Positions 18,874-28,715 of a stretch of DNA of 64,000 bases are shown here, one piece after another. The stretch covers positions 124,001 to 188,000 of the forward strand of contig NZ_JPRD01000008.1 in assembly GCF_000817815.1 (NCBI RefSeq), in the 5' to 3' direction. Made by a program: the position numbers and the translations under genes. The DNA comes from Vibrio owensii CAIM 1854 = LMG 25443. Lineage in GTDB: Bacteria > Pseudomonadota > Gammaproteobacteria > Enterobacterales > Vibrionaceae. Numbering within the stretch: position 1 is the first letter of the stretch; each line of letters opens with the position of its first letter. Below the pieces are notes generated by a model, which saw nothing but the letters and a program-made list of their open reading frames with translations, was not told the DNA's origin and did no database searches.

Positions 18874-20300
18874 GAACTTAGTGCAGCCTTTGCGTTTGAT
18901 ATTGGTACTAAAGATATATTACTTAACATATCATCCCTCTTCGAACGAGGGTCCTCATCATCTCCAATTGGAGCTTCAGTATGGGTTATTGATTTAGGTG
19001 AAAATAAATGAATGTCAGAGCCATCATAGATAATATTCTCGACTTCAAATAGAAATTCCCACATATTGCTATTCAATATTATTTTCTTTTCAACATGAGT
19101 AAGTGGTATCCCATTCATTATTGTGCTGGGGATAAACCTTTTAATTGGTAAAGAAGTCGTTTCATACGTAATTTGACACTTTTCTTTTACATTGGATATG
19201 CACTTGTAATCCAACTCATGGAGTATTTTAATTAGTACAAATCGAATGCCATTTTCATCAACTTTTAAAGCGTTTTCGGTATTGTTCAATTCCTGTAGAT
19301 TTATATGAGGGCAGAAGTGTCTATAGTAATTCCACAACTCTAATGGTTCTAAATTCAACAGGATGTTTTTGGCTTCTTTTAAGTTACATTTATCATCTAC
19401 TTCTTCATAGGAATCAGGATCGTTGATGTATTCGTCAAGTAAATGGGCAAACTGTTCTTTGAAAACGCATGATAAGTAATGTAGTCCTATATCTTCGTGA
19501 TCTTGAATAGCAGCGTCAATGATTTCAACGAAGCTTATAGATATCTTATCAGTCCCTTGCTTGGCTTTATGTCGATCAATTATATGTTTGTCCATCATAC
19601 CCAAAAAGTAATGTAATGTTTGTTCAACACGTTGTTGAGTATTTATTAGATTCCTTGATGATAGTAATTTCGATATTTCAGATTTTATTTTTTCATTGAT
19701 AGAATTGAGGTCACAAAAGCTATTGCCGTCATCGTAAACATAAGCCTCTAAACGTGAAATCGCATTGTTTTGGTTTAGAACTATGTCAGTTAACGTGGAA
19801 CATATATCTGTTGCCGAGTCACTAGGAAATGCTGATCTAATGATTGCTGCGGGCTTTGGTCTGCTAGGAGCGTCAGATATAGCCTTTTCAATGATAGTGT
19901 TGCCGACTTTAGGGTTTGCCCCTCTATATTGGTCTATTATCGATTGAATATCATCTCTCAACGAGTCGATTATACAAGTAAAACTTGCCTTCGGATTAAT
20001 TTGCTTCCAAGTATGGATCTTCCCCAAAACATTTGGGTTTTTTGATAGTTCTAAAGTAATCTCCAGCAGGGCATCCGAATATTTGCTGTATGAGGAGGTG
20101 TTGTAGGCTTTCACTTGATGAAAAGAAACAAAAGTACCATTGTCACGTACCTCAAAGTCCTCATTGTCTTCTAACACCAAGCTCAGCTTTGATAAATCAG
20201 TTTGTACTGGTAATGCGTTGATTTGCAGTAAAGTGTAGTAAAGAGCAACCTTGCCTTGATAGTTAAACCCGCTCCAAGAAGGCGATGCATCAAAAGCCAT
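18870..20300 (-). CDS. ABC-3C effector with N-terminal nuclease-like domain
   Basis: First gene of the operon, 476 residues. The N-terminus SGFNYQGKVALYYTL (about 10-24) followed by LVLEDNEDFEV (41-51) and FHQVKA (60-65) has the pattern of DUF4297/Cap4-like PD-(D/E)xK nucleases: G-x-YQ helix, an E/D strand (E44, D48) and a Q-x-K strand (Q62, K64). Such domains cleave double-stranded DNA. The remaining part is helical and ends in a C-terminal region that in ABC-3C proteins links to the middle component. The whole operon reads leftward from a 568-bp promoter region shared with the divergent HEPN-like gene. Family by pattern; activity is not shown. Confidence 0.68.
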   Translation of the reverse strand: MAFDASPSWSGFNYQGKVALYYTLLQINALPVQTDLSKLSLVLEDNEDFEVRDNGTFVSFHQVKAYNTSSYSKYSDALLEITLELSKNPNVLGKIHTWKQINPKASFTCIIDSLRDDIQSIIDQYRGANPKVGNTIIEKAISDAPSRPKPAAIIRSAFPSDSATDICSTLTDIVLNQNNAISRLEAYVYDDGNSFCDLNSINEKIKSEISKLLSSRNLINTQQRVEQTLHYFLGMMDKHIIDRHKAKQGTDKISISFVEIIDAAIQDHEDIGLHYLSCVFKEQFAHLLDEYINDPDSYEEVDDKCNLKEAKNILLNLEPLELWNYYRHFCPHINLQELNNTENALKVDENGIRFVLIKILHELDYKCISNVKEKCQITYETTSLPIKRFIPSTIMNGIPLTHVEKKIILNSNMWEFLFEVENIIYDGSDIHLFSPKSITHTEAPIGDDEDPRSKRDDMLSNISLVPISNAKAALSS

Positions 20301-20868
20301 CTAAGGACTCCTATATCACATTGTATGAATCTCATTTCTAGTGGATAGTATCTTGTTGACAGCTGGATTCTTTTGGCTGTGAAACCAATGACTCTACAAC
20401 CGCTACACATGTAACCACGAGAACTAGTTGTCGAATATAACACAGGACGCATATTTCAATACTTGATTTAGCTCCTATATTACGAAAATGTGCGTACTAA
20501 AAATGCCATTGCTTCAGTAGGTTAGAGTCTAGAGGTCCTTATGAACAGATCTTTGGCTTCTAGCGATGTAATCTCATGACTTGTTGTGCGAGACGTATCT
20601 TAACTCATCTAATCAGGTGGCTAAATTCACTTGCTACTACAGATGAGTTTTCTAACCCAATATGGTTGTGTCAGTGCAATATCATTAACACGATAATGTC
20701 CATCAACGAGCTGATCGATAATTGGGCGCACAATGTGACATTTTGACTCATTTATGTCTCATTCCTTTTGGGCGGTTAACCAGATACAGTATGTCCCTCT
20801 CTGCTATTGACCTAAATTTTCTAATGCATGAATATGTCTTTGGTTGATTATTAGTTCGAAGGTTTGTA
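20301..20868. other. Divergent promoter region between the ABC-3C operon and the HEPN-like gene
   Basis: This 568-bp region must hold promoters for both flanking units. On the minus strand, about 20627-20755, a start-less reading frame of about 43 codons (VRPIIDQLVDGHYRVNDIAL in its centre) looks like the tail of a lost gene. No other gene is supported. Confidence 0.35.
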
Positions 20869-22581
20869 ATGCTACAGATATGTTCAGGGAAAATGTTTCA
20901 AGGGGAAGTAGAGTATAGAAATAATCTACGGGGTGTACTTTATACAAATTTACGGCTTAACCGAGATAACAGACTGGAAACTGATGCTGGCTCCTTGTTG
21001 TCCACGTCAAACTTAGGACAATCAAATACTATTATTTATGAGCTAGAAGAGCTAATTGAAGGCAACGGTCATAGTGCTGGAGTGCTCATCTCACATGGGG
21101 TTGACCCATATATACTGGACTTTTCTGCTATTCTTTCATTTGCTTTGAACTGTACAGCCTCACCTAGCTATTCTCTTACTGATAGGTTGCTTGGCGAGCA
21201 ACGTGGTATTTCTACACATTCAACACCAAAGCAAATCGTCAAGCGGGTGTTTGACAAAGATGTTTTCTGTAATGAAAAAGACGAAGAACACTTACTAGCA
21301 TTTATAAAACAACTAATAGGTCTAAAAAGGAATACCTACCTCGGAGTAATGAGTTCTATTCGAACCTATGTTACGGGAATGCAGCGTATAGCTGACGACT
21401 TCGAATTAGCTTATACGTTATTGGTTGCTTCTATAGAATCTCTTGCACAAAACTTCGACGGTCATAAAGCATCTTGGTTGGATTATGATCAGAGAAAAAG
21501 AAGGCTTGTTGATTCAGCTTTAGCAGATGCAGATGAAACAACCTCAGAAAAAGTGAGGGCAGCGCTTCTAGATATTGAGCATACATCTCTGAGCCGTCGA
21601 TTTAGGGATTTTTCTCTAGAAAATATTAGTCCTTCTTACTACCGAGAAGAAGCAACTGATGTTCTAAACCCTATATCGAGAAATGACTTAGCTAAAGCCT
21701 TATCAAATGCTTACCAAGCTCGATCGCAATATGTTCATAATTTAAGAAAACTTCCAGACCAATTAATCACAACTGATTCGTATACAGAAACATGCAGAAT
21801 TAATAAAAAGACTTGGCTTACTATCCAAGGGCTATCAAGGCTTGCAAGACACGTAATAACATCGTTTATTATGCAGCAACCCACGGTTGAAAGTGAAGTA
21901 TATGATTATTCTCTTGAGAGGTCTGGAATAGTGCAAATGCCAATGGCACCTCAATATTGGGTTGGAAGAGCTAACTTATATCAAGGTGCAGGTAGCATGA
22001 AACTAGAAGGATTTTTGTCTCAAATATCTTACCAAATGACCATAGATCCTAAAGGTGTGGTTACAGATTTAACTGAGTTGTTAACGGTAGTTGAAGGGAA
22101 AATAAATGAGCTTAAAAAAGGTGACAAATTGTCGTTCATAGCTCTTTATATTATTTTTAATGGCTTTGTTTCAGAATCCCAGCGAATGGAGAATTCTGAT
22201 AGCTTCATTTCCGCCCATGAGAAGCTACTATCAGCCCCAAGTGCTGAAGCGCTAGTTGTGAACCTCCTTTTTAACGTTGTACCAGCTTGGGACATGACTG
22301 CTCACTATGAATGTTTAATTATGTATTTCAGAGAGAGGGATAACAAACTAAAATTCCGCTGTCCCAAGTTGTTTGAAGCTGGAATCATACTCCAATTAGC
22401 AGAACGCTATCGCTCATCTGGGGATTACTCTTCCGCTATTGATTTGGTTGAAATGGCAGTAGAGAACTACCCGGAGCACACCTCTCTTCGGCAGTTTGAG
22501 ATTGAATTTAAGCTAGATAACCATCCAATAGAATGGACTGAAATTTTACTACCTAAAAAAGAAGAACAAGTAAATCGATAG
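20869..22581 (+). CDS. Putative HEPN-domain protein (RX4H)
   Basis: A 570-residue protein of unknown family. In the middle, a helical block (about 175-300) contains ELAYTLLVASIESLAQNF and later YQARSQYVHNLRKLP, where R285 and H290 form the RX4-6H motif of HEPN ribonucleases, with the IEAL-like helix of the ApeA-like branch before it. HEPN proteins in defence islands cut host or phage RNA and cause abortive infection. The N-terminal 170 residues and the C-terminal 230 (TPR-like near 500-560, LAERYRSSGDYSSAIDLVEMA) are unassigned and could sense infection. It is divergent from the ABC-3C operon. Start at 20869 has GAAGG upstream. Function is inferred from the motif and the setting. Confidence 0.6.
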   Translation: MLQICSGKMFQGEVEYRNNLRGVLYTNLRLNRDNRLETDAGSLLSTSNLGQSNTIIYELEELIEGNGHSAGVLISHGVDPYILDFSAILSFALNCTASPSYSLTDRLLGEQRGISTHSTPKQIVKRVFDKDVFCNEKDEEHLLAFIKQLIGLKRNTYLGVMSSIRTYVTGMQRIADDFELAYTLLVASIESLAQNFDGHKASWLDYDQRKRRLVDSALADADETTSEKVRAALLDIEHTSLSRRFRDFSLENISPSYYREEATDVLNPISRNDLAKALSNAYQARSQYVHNLRKLPDQLITTDSYTETCRINKKTWLTIQGLSRLARHVITSFIMQQPTVESEVYDYSLERSGIVQMPMAPQYWVGRANLYQGAGSMKLEGFLSQISYQMTIDPKGVVTDLTELLTVVEGKINELKKGDKLSFIALYIIFNGFVSESQRMENSDSFISAHEKLLSAPSAEALVVNLLFNVVPAWDMTAHYECLIMYFRERDNKLKFRCPKLFEAGIILQLAERYRSSGDYSSAIDLVEMAVENYPEHTSLRQFEIEFKLDNHPIEWTEILLPKKEEQVNR

Positions 22582-22941
22582 TTATTGGTTCAGTGGGAGG
22601 TTTGGTCTCATATGTTTGGTGTTGTGATGTATTTTTGCTAATCCTACATTGGTGAGCTAAAGCAAAGATCTTGGCTCACTTTCGTTCAGATATGCGCTAT
22701 ACCTCCACAGAGATAGTACTCATTTGGACAATGATCGCCTTTGTGCTATTGGTCTAAAACACTTTTTTGCCATTGTGTCCCAGCGTCAATTGAGCCCAGT
22801 CTCCTTAAGGGCAGGTATAATTTTTAGTTACTACTTAGTGGTTGTTTTGTACTGGCTTGCTAACATCAAAGGAATGATTAATCATTAGCAATGGTAGGAG
22901 TGCACAATGAAAGTTTATGGACAAAGCGATAGAGGTCGTTG
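22582..22941 (+). other. Intergenic region with a possible 11-codon leader peptide
   Basis: This 360-bp stretch has no large gene. At 22907-22942 a short frame MKVYGQSDRGR, with a good ribosome site (TAGGAG at 22895-22900), ends on a TGA that overlaps the next ATG. It may be a leader peptide or the truncated start of a lost gene. Confidence 0.3.
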
Positions 22942-23412
22942 ATGGAGAAGAGCTTGCGGAAACTGGAAGATCTTGATGTTAGTTTCAATGACTATGAGGT
23001 AGGGCCAGAGCGATACGTACGCGCAACATGGGAGATGCATATTCATCGCCATTACGTGCTACGCGAAAACCTGTCTGAGCAGTTCATCCAGAAGTTCAAC
23101 CAGATTAATTGTTCACTCGGTATATCATTGATAACAATTAATCTAGGTGAGCACTGGGAGGACTATAGGTGGTCAAAGACATTGAATACTGCTATTAGAG
23201 AGAGTAGTTACCCCGTGTGGATCTGGTTCTATGGTGTCGATGCTCTGCGAGATTCAGCCTACGCAGGTTGGTTACGTACTCGGCTAACTGTTCGGCGCAT
23301 AGAGAACCTGCGTGTCGTTTTCGTTGTTGAAACACTTGATGATTTTCGGGCGGTGTTTTGCGATAACAGGGAGCCGTTCTACCAGTCAACGATGTTACTC
23401 CAGACGGATTAA
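22942..23412 (+). CDS. Unknown small island protein
   Basis: About 156 residues, no recognised family. I start it at the ATG at 22942 because it overlaps the stop of the short upstream frame (ATGA), which would allow coupled translation. It has an alpha/beta appearance: SLGISLITINLG, YPVWIWFYGVD and NLRVVFVVETLDDF are strand-like, and tryptophans are frequent. It has no signal peptide or membrane span. It sits between the HEPN-like gene and the integration module and ends the cargo. The gap to 23649 shows nothing. Confidence 0.5.
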   Translation: MEKSLRKLEDLDVSFNDYEVGPERYVRATWEMHIHRHYVLRENLSEQFIQKFNQINCSLGISLITINLGEHWEDYRWSKTLNTAIRESSYPVWIWFYGVDALRDSAYAGWLRTRLTVRRIENLRVVFVVETLDDFRAVFCDNREPFYQSTMLLQTD

Positions 23413-23649
23413 ATCATGCCGCACTCTCATTTCCCTCCTCCAACATCACATTCCGAAGGATGCGTCTTTAGAAGAATTGACAAGTCATCCTGTAAACACT
23501 GTTGAACTCGCGGATTCTGATTTTTGCTGAATTGAACTTGAAAGGGGGTCTCTGTCAGATTTGATTCAACCTTGACTTGGGAAATAGCAGATTGTGTCCT
23601 GATCAATCCAGTGTGGTATAGGGGGGATTATTCCGCCCCTATACGGTGT

Positions 23650-24168
23650 TTACTTGATTACTTTTATTGGTGAGAGACCATTCTTGTTTTGCTCTTCTTC
23701 TACAGCATGTAACGCATCATTGAACATGCCTTGCCTTTTGTCTTCTGGAATCAAATCAAAAATGGCAAACATCATATTTTGGTGGTGGGATAGCTGCTCT
23801 TTCATAGCAACAGTGACACGCTCAATCTCTCCCTGATATTGTCTTTTAAGCTTATTTGACTTGATTCTTTTGGATCTCTCTTTAGTCAACTCTTGCTCAT
23901 AGTGCTGAATCAACTCAGGCTCAGCCGCCTCCGTGTTCTTAATCAAGTCATCTTTCGATTTGGTTATGGTTGCCTTTTTGATTGCAGCTTTGATATCGGG
24001 GTGCCTGCGCAGAGAGCCAACAGACATCCCAGCCTCTCTCTCGACAGAGTAATTATTTAGCTTCAACTTGCCTTTATTGGCTAAATCTTTTAGTTCCGGG
24101 TTGCTAGGTTTACCATTCAAGATACGCTGAATTGCATCGTAGTATTTTTGTTGTTTAACTGTATTCAT
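23650..24168 (-). CDS. Small HTH/coiled-coil partner of the recombinases (GmtX-like)
   Basis: A 172-residue soluble protein, last gene of the integration module, ten bases after the third recombinase with AAGGTG before its ATG. An N-terminal segment (KLNNYSVEREAGMSVGSLRRHPDI, about 35-60) resembles a helix-turn-helix that tells a position within a repeat; the centre (about 85-135) is a charged coiled coil. This is the layout of TnpC of Tn554, which controls orientation of insertion, and of the small protein of Gamma-Mobile-Trio modules, GmtX. The name is from recall and the role is inferred. Confidence 0.6.
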   Translation of the reverse strand: MNTVKQQKYYDAIQRILNGKPSNPELKDLANKGKLKLNNYSVEREAGMSVGSLRRHPDIKAAIKKATITKSKDDLIKNTEAAEPELIQHYEQELTKERSKRIKSNKLKRQYQGEIERVTVAMKEQLSHHQNMMFAIFDLIPEDKRQGMFNDALHAVEEEQNKNGLSPIKVIK

Positions 24169-24177
24169 GTAAGCACC

Positions 24178-26364
24178 TTAAAATGTAGTCACAAGCGGCT
24201 CAATTGTTTTCGGTAGTTCATAACGTTCATAAGGAAAGTCTAGTTGCGCCATAACGGCTTCAGCAGATCGGATGTCAACAATAAGTTTACTTAGTAAACT
24301 ATGATTCAAAGTCCCTTCATCGTCTGATAATGAGATGAGAGCCATTGCTCTCATTCTCCGACTTTCCACATATGCAACATCTTCGATTACGTCAAATTCA
24401 CAATCAACACACTCAGATAAGTCAATGTTCATCCTCATTCCACAACTAGAATTTGTACACCACATGCTAGGTGCTATTGCATGTAGGTGCCTTCGACCTG
24501 CTTCTAACTCCTTGCGCCAGTATGCAGAGTCTAACTTTTCCGTTTCGACGCCTTTTCTATATAGGTTCATTCCGAATCCGCCACCCAATCGCTCTTTGTT
24601 TGCTATTCTACTGTGAATTCTGCTTAGAATTTTAGCTTGTCTCTGCACCCTCTCAGCCTTTACTTCCTCGTTAAACGGAGAGATAGCGCCCTTATGAGCG
24701 TTTCTCGCATACCATCGAGTCATCGCTAGGGAATAATGAGAGAACTGTTGCTTTAATTGTGGATACGAACAAAGTTCATATCCAATCAGGTAGTAAGCTA
24801 GCGAACGCCTAAATGAGTGCAATTCAGGAGGAAAGGTTTCTCCTAATTTGTAGTTTTGCCCAACACCCTCTGATTCGTTTAGGTCATCAATATCATTTTG
24901 AGTTAATACCCATGAAACGCCTTTGTAGCCTGTAGAAGCATCGCCTCTTAAATAGGCTCTTAATGCATTACCAGAAGTATCTTTTGGGGAAACACGCCAC
25001 CGCCATGGTCGGGCATACGAGTAGAACAAAGAACCTACGGAAGTTATTCCATACTTTTCATATATCGGCTGTTGTAACGCCACCCAAATATCAAATGCCT
25101 TTTTTCCCTCGGATGTGGTTACAAATGTATCCTCAATGGTTTGGTTGTTCATTGTTATTTTTGATTGTCTCGTCGTGAAGATATCAATCTCTTGATCACC
25201 AACGGATACTGGTTGCATCCCGTATAAAGGGTGAACGCGATATAGTTCGTCCATTCTCATACCTGAAAATGCAAGCAAAAGAGTCTGACACTTCATGCAT
25301 GCAGTCTGGAACCACGACTTAAGCTCTCCATGGGTTGCAAACACTTTGTTACCGACTTTACCACCATCGATGTGTTTTTTTAAAAGCGAAGATGTGTTTT
25401 CGTAAACAACGACCTCATCCCAAACTGCGTCCCATTCTTTACTACTGTAATCGTCTGCAACGGGAATCCCAGCAGCGTTAAAGGCTGCGAGGGTTTCATG
25501 ATAGTTAGATACATAGGACCCTCTTAGCTCTCCTTTACGGTATCTAGCTTTAATGTCGTCTTTAACGGATTCAACCCCGTTGAAGTATCTTAGTGCTAGC
25601 TTTTTGATATCAGCTAAGTGTCTATGCATGAATTCAACTTCAGCAATCATGTCGCTTGTTAGTTTCGAATATAGTCTAATTGGGTAAACAGAAAAGCCCT
25701 CACCATTTTCGCCACTAGCTTGAGCTTGTACAGCAGCGCTTCTGTACAATGTTTCATTCTGCTTTGAAACATTGATGCCAAAAGAGACGTAGTGTTTTGC
25801 ATCTACCAAAGCAGATATCGCTTTGGTAAACCTTTTTATCCCAGCGTGAGAGGTACTTCCGAGGAGATCAAACAGTTCTCTTACATTTCTATTGTCAATC
25901 TCAGAAAAAGACCTCATGCCCATATTAACCATTGGAACAGTCAGCTTTCTAATACCGTCAAGCTTTGACACAAGTGTGTCTGCCGACAACTTGGCTTTAA
26001 CATAAAATATAGAGCAAAGTATGATTGATTTTAGTTCACGCTTCAGAGTCAAAGGCATGGCTATTCTTGGTATTTTGGGACTTCTAATGTTCTTTTCGTT
26101 AGGGTACGAAAAGAATAGCCTTGCTTGTTGCGGACACGCCAGTGCCTCTAAGCTAAAGTCCCAACAATCATCGCCAAACGAAATTAACGGTTCTCCATTA
26201 ACATCAAAGAAAATCGGTAGTGAGTCTAACTTTTGCCAGTCCCCAGCGAGCAAAGAGTCTTTTAATTCTCCTTGAATATATCCTCGTAACTGGACTATCT
26301 GCTCTGTGTGAAGCCTGATGTTTTCTTCGGAAATGTTTAGTTTTGAGTAATCGAAAGCGAGCAC
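24178..26364 (-). CDS. Third tyrosine recombinase-like protein of the module
   Basis: I start this at the GTG at 26364, which overlaps the stop of the previous gene (TAGTG) and has GAGG seven bases upstream; longer starts overlap too far. That gives 728 residues. The catalytic set is complete: R370 in FSGMRMDEL, H516-x-x-R519 in ELHSFRRSLAYY, then a His in QFSHYS and Y552 in TRWYARN. The C-terminus has zinc-type clusters (CTNSSCG, CVDC) near 660-680. It belongs with large integrase-like proteins of Vibrio islands, possibly the VPA1269 family. It probably acts together with the two upstream recombinases in excision and insertion. Confidence 0.75.
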   Translation of the reverse strand: MLAFDYSKLNISEENIRLHTEQIVQLRGYIQGELKDSLLAGDWQKLDSLPIFFDVNGEPLISFGDDCWDFSLEALACPQQARLFFSYPNEKNIRSPKIPRIAMPLTLKRELKSIILCSIFYVKAKLSADTLVSKLDGIRKLTVPMVNMGMRSFSEIDNRNVRELFDLLGSTSHAGIKRFTKAISALVDAKHYVSFGINVSKQNETLYRSAAVQAQASGENGEGFSVYPIRLYSKLTSDMIAEVEFMHRHLADIKKLALRYFNGVESVKDDIKARYRKGELRGSYVSNYHETLAAFNAAGIPVADDYSSKEWDAVWDEVVVYENTSSLLKKHIDGGKVGNKVFATHGELKSWFQTACMKCQTLLLAFSGMRMDELYRVHPLYGMQPVSVGDQEIDIFTTRQSKITMNNQTIEDTFVTTSEGKKAFDIWVALQQPIYEKYGITSVGSLFYSYARPWRWRVSPKDTSGNALRAYLRGDASTGYKGVSWVLTQNDIDDLNESEGVGQNYKLGETFPPELHSFRRSLAYYLIGYELCSYPQLKQQFSHYSLAMTRWYARNAHKGAISPFNEEVKAERVQRQAKILSRIHSRIANKERLGGGFGMNLYRKGVETEKLDSAYWRKELEAGRRHLHAIAPSMWCTNSSCGMRMNIDLSECVDCEFDVIEDVAYVESRRMRAMALISLSDDEGTLNHSLLSKLIVDIRSAEAVMAQLDFPYERYELPKTIEPLVTTF

Positions 26365-28715
26365 TACATCACCTCTGCAAACTGTTTGATTATTGGGTGA
26401 ATACCATGTTGAATCAGTATGTCTTCGGCCTTGGAGACCGTGACGCAAGAAATATCACTCTTGTCCAATGCTTCCCTGAGACTGTTAGCGCGCTTAATGA
26501 GACGCTCTCCATCTGTAGGGTAGAAATCAGCTATGCCCTCGATACTCTCTATGAACGAAAGGTATTTATAAACAGATTCCACGCTATCGACTATTCGCGC
26601 TGATTTACATTCTGAGCACTTATCGTACTGAAAGCATGAGATGTTGACCTCTTGGATTCCTAGTTTGTCTGCTTGTCGCTTAGAAGCCCTGTGGTAGTCT
26701 CTTGTTTTTCCTAAAAACTCAGATTCACCTGCACAAGCTATTCCGTTAATGTTTAAAGTTAATTTTGATTTTAAGAATTCATCATGGGCTAGAACCTCGA
26801 TGCCAAGTCTCTCTTTAACTAGCTCCTTAGCTTCGTCAACACTAGCACCCTCAATGATTTCTTTTAAAATTGCCAGTGATTGGGACATAATCAGGTTATT
26901 ATGTTCTGGATCTCCACCCATGTAGTTTTGCTCTGCGGTCTTGATGTTATTCCCCAAAATCTCCGAGATTGTCGAACTATCATCAATTGACTGAGAATAA
27001 AGATTACTTGTCGTGGCCCTCAATCGCTGAGGATTTAAATTGATAAAATAATCTCCGATAGATAACCCGAGTCGTGCTAGTGTTCTCTGTTGAAAATAGC
27101 TTAGCTCTGCCCATTGATATGTATTGCTTTTCGCACCGATGGGGATTAGGTAAGCGGGCTTAGCCTTGCGATTGTTTTGACTGTTCACTGGTTTGTTGTA
27201 CCTGTGAGCTACAGATATCAGTACATTGATAAAACGACGGTAGGTTTCATCAACCTCAACTACTTGCTCCTCTTTACCTCCGTCATACCAATATGTGATA
27301 TCAAACTTGCCGTTCTCTTTTTTTTCACCCAGTTGGATAGGCAGCAAAATCCCTTTAACAGGCGCATCGACTATAGTCGTTAGCCCCAATATCCCCAATG
27401 TTACAGCTTTTAGTCTCCAGCCTTTTGAATATGTCACAGGGCGTTTTATATCAACCCCCATTACAACACCATACGGAGTGTTTGAACGCCTAAACTCCTT
27501 ATACTCACCATCATCAATAAACTTAAGGAAAGTGTTTGTTAAGTGGTTTGCAAGTAAGAACCTACGCTTTGTTAGCATGTTAAGCTTGACTGCAACATAG
27601 TGACCAGAATTCGGTCTTAAGTCCAAAGTGGTTCCATCACCTCTTAACTCATAAAACAACTTCGAGTTTTGTTTTCCGCTATACAAGCTCGATAGCTCAA
27701 GGATTAACTTAAGGAACTTAACGCCATCTTTTTTCTCGATTTCAGCATCAAAGGTATCCTCACTACTGACAGTTGATGAGACTGTTTTGTTTGAGCGAGG
27801 CTTAAAGCCACGAATGGTTACAAACTGCCTTGTTCGCTTGTCAGAGGTGTCTTCATTTATTGTAATGGGGTGACAAACCTCTCTTGCAACCGAATCATTG
27901 AAGGATGTGTAGTAGCAAAATAGTGCATAGCCGATGTGCATCGTTAAGTTGAAGGCCGAATTACTGTTCGATAGGTCAGCAGGGATATGTTCGGTGAGCC
28001 GAACCCCTCTTTCATAACCAAGATCCAGTGTCACATAGTCAAGTTCTATATTTTCTAGTTTTGCGGCAACAAGAGGAACTGCTAATGAAAAGAAGCCGCG
28101 AATCAACTTGGCAACAATCTGTTCTTCATCCGATACAGGATATGGTTTTGTACTCAACCCTCCGCTCGCATTCCATTGGGGGATGGAATCCCAACATAAG
28201 GTGGTGTCAAAACCACATCGTTCAAGAGCATTTAAGAGTGTCGATTGTATTGTTTGAGCAGTGGACTCAGAAATACCCATTCGTTCACCGTCATCGTACA
28301 TAAAGGTGAATGGCTTAGGGTTAGCACCCACCGAAACTAATTCAGAAAGGAACCCTCCGTGACCAAGGTAAGAATCAACACCTTCTGCATCAAACGGATG
28401 TAAGTCGTGTTCAATGCAGTAACGGATGTATCTTGCTAACCCCCTAGTTGTAACCTCAATGGTATCTTTCCGAAGCGCTTTTTGGCTAAAGTTTTGCTTG
28501 ATGTTTTCTATGTATTTTCTCAGCCCTTTTTTAGCCAAATGTTCAATAGCCTCAAATCCTTCTATGTCTCTAAAGTTGAGAATAAAGCTCTCTATTTTTA
28601 TGATAAGGTCAGCATTCTGAGGTACTATTTTCAAAGCTCGCGTGCCTTGTTGAACGCTATGTTGTTGGGAAGATTCTTTACCCCCAAGAATTTTGGCAAT
28701 CTTACTTCTAGCCAT
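26364..28715 (-). CDS. Second recombinase-like protein, degenerate active site (GmtZ-like position)
   Basis: The ATG at 28715 is chosen: GAGGG lies just upstream and the overlap with the previous stop is eight bases. The protein has 783 residues. It shows the recombinase C-terminal layout but a weakened active site. NPQRLRATTSNLY (about 563-575) stands where HxxR should be and has N and Q in place of H. EILGNNIKTAEQNYMGGD ends with the expected tyrosine (Y598). The C-terminal Cys cluster (CFQYDKCSEC) may bind zinc. It may be an accessory subunit rather than a catalyst. The name GmtZ is a recall-based guess. Confidence 0.7.
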   Translation of the reverse strand: MARSKIAKILGGKESSQQHSVQQGTRALKIVPQNADLIIKIESFILNFRDIEGFEAIEHLAKKGLRKYIENIKQNFSQKALRKDTIEVTTRGLARYIRYCIEHDLHPFDAEGVDSYLGHGGFLSELVSVGANPKPFTFMYDDGERMGISESTAQTIQSTLLNALERCGFDTTLCWDSIPQWNASGGLSTKPYPVSDEEQIVAKLIRGFFSLAVPLVAAKLENIELDYVTLDLGYERGVRLTEHIPADLSNSNSAFNLTMHIGYALFCYYTSFNDSVAREVCHPITINEDTSDKRTRQFVTIRGFKPRSNKTVSSTVSSEDTFDAEIEKKDGVKFLKLILELSSLYSGKQNSKLFYELRGDGTTLDLRPNSGHYVAVKLNMLTKRRFLLANHLTNTFLKFIDDGEYKEFRRSNTPYGVVMGVDIKRPVTYSKGWRLKAVTLGILGLTTIVDAPVKGILLPIQLGEKKENGKFDITYWYDGGKEEQVVEVDETYRRFINVLISVAHRYNKPVNSQNNRKAKPAYLIPIGAKSNTYQWAELSYFQQRTLARLGLSIGDYFINLNPQRLRATTSNLYSQSIDDSSTISEILGNNIKTAEQNYMGGDPEHNNLIMSQSLAILKEIIEGASVDEAKELVKERLGIEVLAHDEFLKSKLTLNINGIACAGESEFLGKTRDYHRASKRQADKLGIQEVNISCFQYDKCSECKSARIVDSVESVYKYLSFIESIEGIADFYPTDGERLIKRANSLREALDKSDISCVTVSKAEDILIQHGIHPIIKQFAEVM

